Source: Hymenopellis radicata (Eukaryota > Basidiomycota > Agaricomycetes > Agaricales > Physalacriaceae). From it: 12,459 bases of DNA. A program made the position numbers and the translations under genes. The stretch lies in NCBI GenBank assembly GCA_015501595.1, contig JADNRX010001222.1, positions 1-12,459 on the forward strand, read 5' to 3'. This document shows, in pieces, positions 7,924-12,459 of this stretch (position 1 is its first letter; each line of letters starts with the position of its first letter). Below the pieces are notes generated by a model. The model had not been told where the DNA came from. It saw only the letters and a program-made list of their open reading frames with translations, and searched no databases.

Positions 7924-8816
7924 TCAAAAGTTATCGCATGCCAAAGGATGGAGATAGAGATTTCGAATCCTCGTGAACGACTGGTCCGATTCCGGTGTCC
8001 CGACCTCATGATATGCATAGAAACGCTTTGCAAAAGGTCAGGTACACATCCATATAACCCTTAAGACCCTCAACCATCTCGCCGGTATCGACGTCCACCT
8101 TGGGCACGTCGTCAGGTATGAAGACGCCATAGGTCCAATAGATGCCTACGCCAGCAACGGCGACGACACGGGTCATGTACGGATGACCGGCGAATACATA
8201 CGCGACATATACGAATAGGTCCGAATATGCATTTTGGAAGTAGTCGGTGCTTTGAATAGTTAGTTGGAGCATTTTGAAAGACAAGGCTAATAAACATTCA
8301 CCTTTTCAACATTAAGTCGTTCCATGTGCTATCCGTAGGCAAGAGTTGGCGCGAAGGCATGCGTTTGAATTCGCCCACGATTGCGGGGCACAGGTGGTTG
8401 AGTTGTACACCGGCTCTCCGGGAAAATCGAATTCGTTCGGTGGATTGGTAACTCGGCTGCGGCATGGGGGATAGTCGTGCATGGAGAACAGCCAGGTCAG
8501 GAATCAAATCTACCGGTATAGACGAGGAACGAAACAAGGAAACCCCAAGTTTCGTTTCTCGTCACCTTTGCGGACCCCGCCTGATCTAATCACCGGCGCT
8601 TCCGGAATCAAGCGCACCTTGACGGCGGCGTCGTTTACCACTTTTGGATACACTTAGCGCGTTGCGAGTGATAGTCGAAGGACACAAGTAATGATGATGG
8701 CGGCGAGAAGGCCAACCTGCTAGATGTGTGTTATGAGTTAAGACTCGGAGAGCTAAGTACCGACACTCGTAAGTTACAGTGCACCTACAAATGTGTCCAG
8801 ATCCAACAAAAAGCAT
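7924..8816 (-). CDS. spliced gene with PD...ExK signature, putative nuclease-fold protein
   Basis: Exons 8816-8717, 8652-8566, 8509-8302, 8249-8048 and 8004-7924 join in consistent phase to 225 residues. Intron 3 (8301-8250) has a perfect CTAAC branch site, introns 1 and 2 are 64 and 56 nt, and intron 4 is short (43 nt) and weak. IPD (65-67) on one predicted strand and AIVGEFKR (105-112) on another give PD-x41-ExK, the signature of the PD-(D/E)XK nuclease fold. A long helix-like segment (STDYFQNAYSDLFVYVAYVF) and a Gly-rich turn ending IYWTYGVF follow. Similar layouts occur in uncharacterised agaricomycete proteins, so the nuclease role is inference. The ATG at 8816 has an in-frame stop three codons upstream, but more 5' exons could be spliced on. 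The last exon may be frameshifted: removing one T from a TTTT run would extend it to 7824. Confidence 0.5.
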
Positions 8817-9067
8817 GCCAGTTCAGTGAGAAACAAACAGAGGCTGACAAGGCAAGAAGACTGAAGATTGCAGTGGAGCAGTCTTCGGGGACCTGTGTGA
8901 TCTCGATGGACTGCCGTCTGGAGCTCAGCCCATATTCGCTGCGGCTTATGGACTTACGGAACTCAAGAAAAGTTATATGTGGCGCACTTTCCGGCGCAAA
9001 CTCCACCACGTGAGGTCACCTCGGCGGCAGAAGCAATCCTAGTTCTTCTGGAGTTGAAATTGGGCTC
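8817..9067. other. gap between two minus-strand genes, ambiguous coding signals
   Basis: On the minus strand a stretch reading PISTPEELGLLLPP is followed by a TGA and then, in the same frame, VEFAPESAPHITFLEFR up to a GTAAGT donor-like site. This suggests unrecognised or decayed exons that might link the two flanking genes. On + a 95-codon frame with Lys/Glu-rich sequence overlaps. I could not decide between them. Confidence 0.3.
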
Positions 9068-10028
9068 CTAAGCAGTCACAAATTGGGGGAAATTATGAAT
9101 AAGTAGAACTCCAATCCGATACTCATATTCAAGTTGGGTACCGTACTTAACATCTTCAAATACTGGTACATAAAGTGCTTCACCAGCATCACCACGCAGC
9201 GTCGGCTCAACAGCACAGAACGATCCGCGATGGCCGCTGGCGTAATAGGTCCAGGTGGAGACTTACTGCATTGGATGGAAGGCGGGTGATGGCGGGTGCC
9301 GGCGATTGCCCTGCATTGACGGACGGACCTTCGGCGATGGGCCCGAATCCTTGTTTCGTTCCTCGTACATACTCCAAATCTACCCTTGGGCCGACAACAG
9401 TCACGGTACTGCCGGCGGACGTGTTCGCCACGAGTTCCACGTCGCCTTCAGGCTGAATAGGGTCGTCGCCGTTGTTGTGGTCAGGACCGCCCTTTCCTAA
9501 AAGTAAAAGCGAGGAATGAGAGAATGTCTTATCACAAGACAATCAGGACTTACCTTCGCCTTTCGCTTCAGCAGCCTGCAAAGGGTCAGCCTTAACCTCC
9601 TCGTCTTCATCTGACATTACTGAGTCCTCGTCTTGGTCCTCGTTCTGGACGACGCTGGAAGCCTGATGTAGACGGCCACTCAAATACAGGGCATCAAAAT
9701 GAGCGCCAAGGTTGTGCCCACGCCCCGGCCTTCCAGCGAATTTACCATCAGGTTGTGCCCTCAAATCGAGCGTATACTGAATGTGAGGGAAAATGTTGTC
9801 GTACGGTTCGGTGAGATCATGGAAAATGGTGCCATAGAGAGCGTGGCAAGGGCTTTCAGGTTTACGGACATTATATCGGACGGAAGAGATGGCGGATTTA
9901 GCGACTTTCGTCTTTGGTTTGGTTTTGTAGGGTGGAGGGAAGGGGATCTCGGAAGGCTGACGAATGTATACGTCCCATTCGTAGTTTGGGCCGTACCTAA
10001 AGTCTACCTTGGAGTCGACGATCGACAT
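9068..10028 (-). CDS. three-exon gene, unrecognised protein with acidic stretch
   Basis: Exons 10028-9554, 9496-9267 and 9205-9068 join to about 280 residues. Intron 1 (9553-9497, GTAAGT to TTTTAG, 57 nt) is convincing; intron 2 (9266-9206, GTAAGT to TTGAG, 61 nt) has a good donor and a weak acceptor. The N-terminal 125 residues look folded, rich in Tyr, Phe and Pro (YGPNYEWDVYIRQP, then HIQYTLDLR and GHNLGAHFDALYLSGRL). Residues 129-147 are strongly acidic (NEDQDEDSVMSDEDEEVKAD), followed by a Gly/Ala/Pro-rich region. No known family recognised. The final exon may splice further (GTATCG donor, acceptor at 9068). The frame is open upstream through the MITE, but the first ATG outside it is 10028. 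It could be the 5' part of one long gene with the PD...ExK gene. Confidence 0.5.
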
Positions 10029-10075
10029 GAGGAAAGTGGGGGGGACTTGACACCAATTACAGTAGTATACACTTT

Positions 10076-10199
10076 GCAGGGGGTAAATAAAAGTGGCTGC
10101 TAAATAGATAGCCAAATAGTAAGCTAAATAGGTCCTTTCATATCTACAAAACAGAAAGTTTATCTGATGACAAAGATATTCTTTGTCATCTGCCAAAAT
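10076..10199 (+). repeat. left inverted-repeat arm of the MITE
   Basis: Pairs with 10287-10411 in reverse complement, with mismatches and small indels scattered along it. The inner part includes a small hairpin (GATGACAAAG...CTTTGTCATC). Confidence 0.75.
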
Positions 10200-10286
10200 G
10201 AATGGCCAAACATGAAATTTGGCAGACTGGTCATTGGCAGGCGATCAAGATTTGATGGCTGCCAAATTTTGTATTTAGGGCCATTT

Positions 10287-10411
10287 GGATTTGGCAGACG
10301 ACAAAGGATATATTTATCATAGGACAACTTTTCTGTTTTGTAAATGTGAAAGGACATATTTGGCTTACTATTTGGCTATCTATTTAGCTGCTGCTGTTAT
10401 TTACCCCCTGC
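10287..10411 (-). repeat. right inverted-repeat arm of the MITE
   Basis: Reverse complement of the left arm. Ends ...TTATTTACCCCCTGC at 10411. Confidence 0.75.
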
Positions 10412-10422
10412 ACAGTGATACC

Positions 10423-10430
10423 TTTATATA
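10423..10430 (-). promoter_or_regulatory. TATA-like box (TATATAAA) for the minus-strand gene starting at 10028
   Basis: On the minus strand it reads TATATAAA and sits 11 bp outside the MITE. Without the 336-bp element it would lie about 60 nt before the ATG at 10028, a normal fungal distance; with it the distance is about 395 nt. Confidence 0.4.
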
Positions 10431-10635
10431 TGAAGCAAGAGCTACAATCGAAGGAGATATTATCCGCAAGAAGAACAATACGCAGTGTCGCCATCAGAAG
10501 ATACTCCAGGAAGAACAATAACTTGCACGAGCAAGCGAGTCCCTGAGAAGATAGTATAAGTGCTTGACCAGATATGGATGGATGTGGGCCTTTTTACATG
10601 AGGAGGGAATAAGATTGAAGCAGTAACAATAACAA

Positions 10636-10684
10636 GCATCGACGTTTTGGGCGAACAATGGTGGCCTCACGTGACCATGATGGT
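10636..10684 (+). promoter_or_regulatory. conserved promoter block with E-box, small-family copy 3
   Basis: GCATCGACGTTTTGGGC (10636-10652) then TCACGTGACCATGATGGTT (from 10667), with a palindromic CACGTG E-box at 10668-10673. Matches the copy 1 block in order and spacing. Confidence 0.52.
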
Positions 10685-10772
10685 TCATCTTTAACCCACT
10701 TTATATCTACCCACCACCAACACGCCCACCTTTTCCGAACCCAAGCGCCAGACCTTCGCAATCTACCCGTTC

Positions 10773-10817
10773 GTATACCATAAGGCTTTGTGACTGCTGG
10801 AGCTGATGAACTCACAG
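10773..10817 (+). other. 5'-UTR intron, small-family copy 3
   Basis: GTATAC donor, CTGAT branch-like site, CTCACAG acceptor, 45 nt, the same length as in copy 2. The last 28 nt before the start codon are essentially identical in copies 2 and 3. Confidence 0.55.
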
Positions 10818-10825
10818 GTCGCACC

Positions 10826-11170
10826 ATGGTACACGAAATGATGTTCGGTTTCCACCTCCCCAAGGAAGTGGTGAAGCACCACCCACAATTCGCAATAAGC
10901 ATGGGCAAAAACCCGGAGATGACCGACACCAAAACCACCTCGGAGCGGGAGAGAGCGAATTTTGAATCCCTCATGTGCTCAGGGATTATATCATACCTAG
11001 CGCTCCAGTCAAAAAAGATCTGGCCTAAAGCCAGATACGAAGTGACACCTTCCGGCTTCATCATGATTGCACTGGCCGATAATGCGAACGCGGACACGGT
11101 CAGGGACCGACTCAGGGTTCCGTCGCCCGAAATCATCAAGAGCAAATCAAGAGCCTGCAGGAGCTGTTGA
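10826..11170 (+). CDS. small-protein family, copy 3, C-terminus frameshifted (114 aa)
   Basis: Starts at the ATG equivalent to that of copy 2 and follows it closely for about 100 residues (MMFGFHLPKEVVKHHP, then FESLMCSGIISYLALQSKK and VTPSGFIMIALADN). Relative to copy 2 it has a 3-nt insertion near the Lys/Thr-rich stretch, a 12-nt in-frame insertion around 11106-11117 (adds DRLR-like residues before VPSPE), and an 11-nt insertion at 11144-11154 that duplicates its neighbour and shifts the frame, so the conserved LQELL...KWVRAA ending is replaced by KSRACRSC. The old stop survives at 11209-11211. This is either a young pseudogene or a paralogue with an altered tail. Confidence 0.68.
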   Translation: MVHEMMFGFHLPKEVVKHHPQFAISMGKNPEMTDTKTTSERERANFESLMCSGIISYLALQSKKIWPKARYEVTPSGFIMIALADNANADTVRDRLRVPSPEIIKSKSRACRSC

Positions 11171-11211
11171 CGCCGCTGGAGGTCACCCCGAAGTGGGTAC
11201 GCGCCGCTTAA

Positions 11212-11290
11212 AGTTTAGGTGCGTTCGTCATCTCTTTGATGCGGTCCCATCTTACTTGATTCTCTCTCAACAGCTTCTGGCCTACATTTC
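11212..11290 (+). repeat. 3' flank shared with copy 2
   Basis: AGTTTAGGTGCGTTCGTCATC through GATTCTCTCTCAACAGCTTCTGGCCT matches 7431-7505 after copy 2, showing that the duplication extended past the stop codon. Similarity fades soon after. Confidence 0.65.
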
Positions 11291-11627
11291 TGTTGAATCC
11301 TTCATGTTGAAGATCCATAGTCTTTTAGTAACAGTGGCCATTCTTATGACGACAAATGAATGAATGTTATATGTACGCGGAGACGCACTGTTACAACTTT
11401 GCCTACCTAGTGAGCGGCTGAAGTGGGCGTACGTTCAGACATTGAACGCTCGAGTGCGGTGCGATTGAAGTTGAGAAGGCTCGGAGGCTCGGGCCGACAT
11501 CCGTAGCTTGCCTCTGTTCCCCCATGATGTCTTCCGCCGTGCTAGCACTCTGGCGACCCTCTATGTTGCCCAGTTTGTTGGTCGACGGCTTCAACCATCC
11601 TACAACTATTAGCTTCAAGAGCAGGAA
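11291..11627. other. no gene supported
   Basis: Overlapping frames of about 70 codons occur on both strands at 11403-11680. The minus one (11618-11403) and the plus one are equally plausible by eye, and no splice-supported model emerged. Confidence 0.35.
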
Positions 11628-12235
11628 ATGCGGCGGAACGACGGTTGCAGCATACTTGCTAGACGCCCTTTGATATCCGGCAATGTTCTCTTATTCCGCG
11701 ACGCATGGGCGCCTGTTGAGCACAGATATGGCGGTAATTGTCAGCTCTCCTTAGTGATCCCCAATGTTGTAGAGGTGCCGACGGAGTTGGAATGAACTGA
11801 ATCGATGATTGGTGCGTAAAATTCGGTTTGCCAGTAAATATCATACCTCTGACGCCCTGCATAGTGACGGCAACGCTCAAAATTGCTGGCTACATGCCTG
11901 AAAATCAGCAGTATCTCTCTGGTCCTTCCTCCCTGTTCCCCCTCTTGGTCTCCCAGTCATCATATGTGACCTATCCAGTCAGCTGACGGGCAAGGTGTCT
12001 GCAAACATTGGACTAAGATGTTGGAGTCTAATATCGCGTCGATTTCAGTTTTGGATCAATATCGAAGGAGCAGTCCAACCAACATCTATGTACGTCACCT
12101 CTTCTAGCCTCTAACCTACCCGCTCACCCCCTGATGTGTAGGACTCGCTACATGGTCTGGACATTTGGTTTTGAGCCTTGAAAGTATGTGCTGTTCTGTG
12201 TCTGCCATTTTGGCCTCAAGTTGATTATAAGTTAG
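11628..12235 (+). pseudogene. possible decaying spliced gene, unrecognised
   Basis: A 56-codon frame (11628-11795) and later exon-like pieces at 12049-12089 and 12142-12183 flank three intron-like stretches: 11995-12048 (CTAAT branch, TTTCAG), 12090-12141 (GTACGT, CTAAC, TGTAG) and 12184-12235 (GTATGT to TTAG). Splicing 12049-12089 to 12142 in phase reads INIEGAVQPTS then RYMVWTFGFEP and hits a TGA at 12179-12181. Some stretches are hydrophobic or aromatic, as in a membrane protein. Good introns with a broken frame suggest a damaged gene or a model I have not resolved. Confidence 0.3.
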
Positions 12236-12459
12236 GCGCGGTCAGCTTCTCCCTGGCCTTGTTTACCGCGAGGGACACCAAAACAGATTTGTTACGCTCT
12301 GGGCGCCCAATTCGAAAACCTTCCGTTAGGATCGTAGCACTTTGACTGTATCCCTCATTGATGAGCCGCCGCCGCTGGCAGCTTAGCCAACGAACAATGG
12401 CAAGTCAATAGTGCGCGGGAACTTCAAACGACCGCGATGACCGAGACGAGCTTCGATGA
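12236..12459. other. right edge, short open stretch only
   Basis: A + strand frame reads SFSLALFTARDTK and ends at a TGA near 12346. It may be the next exon of the preceding damaged gene. The rest shows nothing recognisable. Confidence 0.25.

Larger units (their letters stand above)
10076..10411. mobile_element. MITE-like palindromic element with ~125-bp terminal inverted repeats
   Basis: The ends mirror each other: GCAGGGGGTAAATAA at 10076-10090 against its complement at 10397-10411, and similarity continues inward for about 125 bp on each side, with blocks such as AAATAGATAGCCAAATAGTA and ACAAAACAGAAA present in both arms. A short unique centre of about 85 bp with GCCAAAT/TTGGCAG motifs separates the arms. 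There is no transposase; the ORFs crossing it on both strands encode related peptides simply because the arms are inverted copies. CAGGGG-type ends with long inverted repeats recall hAT-derived MITEs, but I see no clean 8-bp target duplication (ACACTTTG on the left, CACAGTGA on the right), so the superfamily is a guess. Confidence 0.8.

Noticed and set aside
10160..10521. ORFs on both strands encoding near-identical peptides (YLAYYLAIYLAA)
   Set aside because: They arise because the MITE arms are inverted copies; the frames have no other support.
10790..10825. Earlier start (GTG) giving copy 3 twelve extra N-terminal residues
   Set aside because: Non-ATG start that lies partly inside the conserved 5'-UTR intron; the ATG at 10826 matches copy 2.
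1..12459. tRNA, rRNA, CRISPR arrays or bacterial-type operons
   Set aside because: No tRNA-like cloverleaf, rRNA segment or regularly spaced repeats noticed by eye; intron-rich genes indicate a fungal nuclear genome.

Overview
The window looks like nuclear DNA of a basidiomycete fungus, probably an agaricomycete. Genes are cut by many 45-60 nt GT-AG introns, often with CTRAY-like branch sites (CTAAC, CTGAC), exons can be tiny, and the recognisable domain combinations are ones common in mushroom-forming fungi. There are no bacterial-type operons. All gene models below were spliced by eye from reading frame, phase and splice signals; no search was run.

Left part (1-4800): a leucine-rich-repeat-like reading frame at the left edge and a small three-exon gene, both on +, then two well-supported minus-strand genes. 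The first (3229 to 1277) has 12 exons, including a 15-nt micro-exon, and encodes about 459 residues: an N-terminal helical domain resembling the MLKL-N-terminal/HeLo-like type found in fungi, then a protein-kinase-like domain that keeps the N-lobe lysine but has lost the HRD aspartate, so probably a pseudokinase. The second (4785 to 3806) has four exons and encodes a protein with a long Ser/Pro/Asn-rich region and two C-terminal C2H2 zinc fingers.

Middle part (4800-7650): a weak minus-strand gene with a membrane-like segment, whose frame continues past a TGA, then two tandem + strand copies of a small (113-119 aa) unrecognised protein family. Each copy has a 5'-UTR intron at the same place and the same E-box-containing promoter block.

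Right part (7650-12459): two minus-strand spliced genes, one with a PD...ExK signature suggestive of the PD-(D/E)XK nuclease fold and one unrecognised with an acidic stretch. A 336-bp palindromic MITE-like element lies between the start codon of the latter and a TATA-like box. A third copy of the small family follows on +, with two short insertions, one shifting the frame of its last residues. The right end holds what may be a decaying spliced gene.

No common pathway links these genes. The main points of interest are the HeLo-like/pseudokinase protein, the small paralogue family with its conserved promoter block and UTR intron, and the MITE near a start codon.
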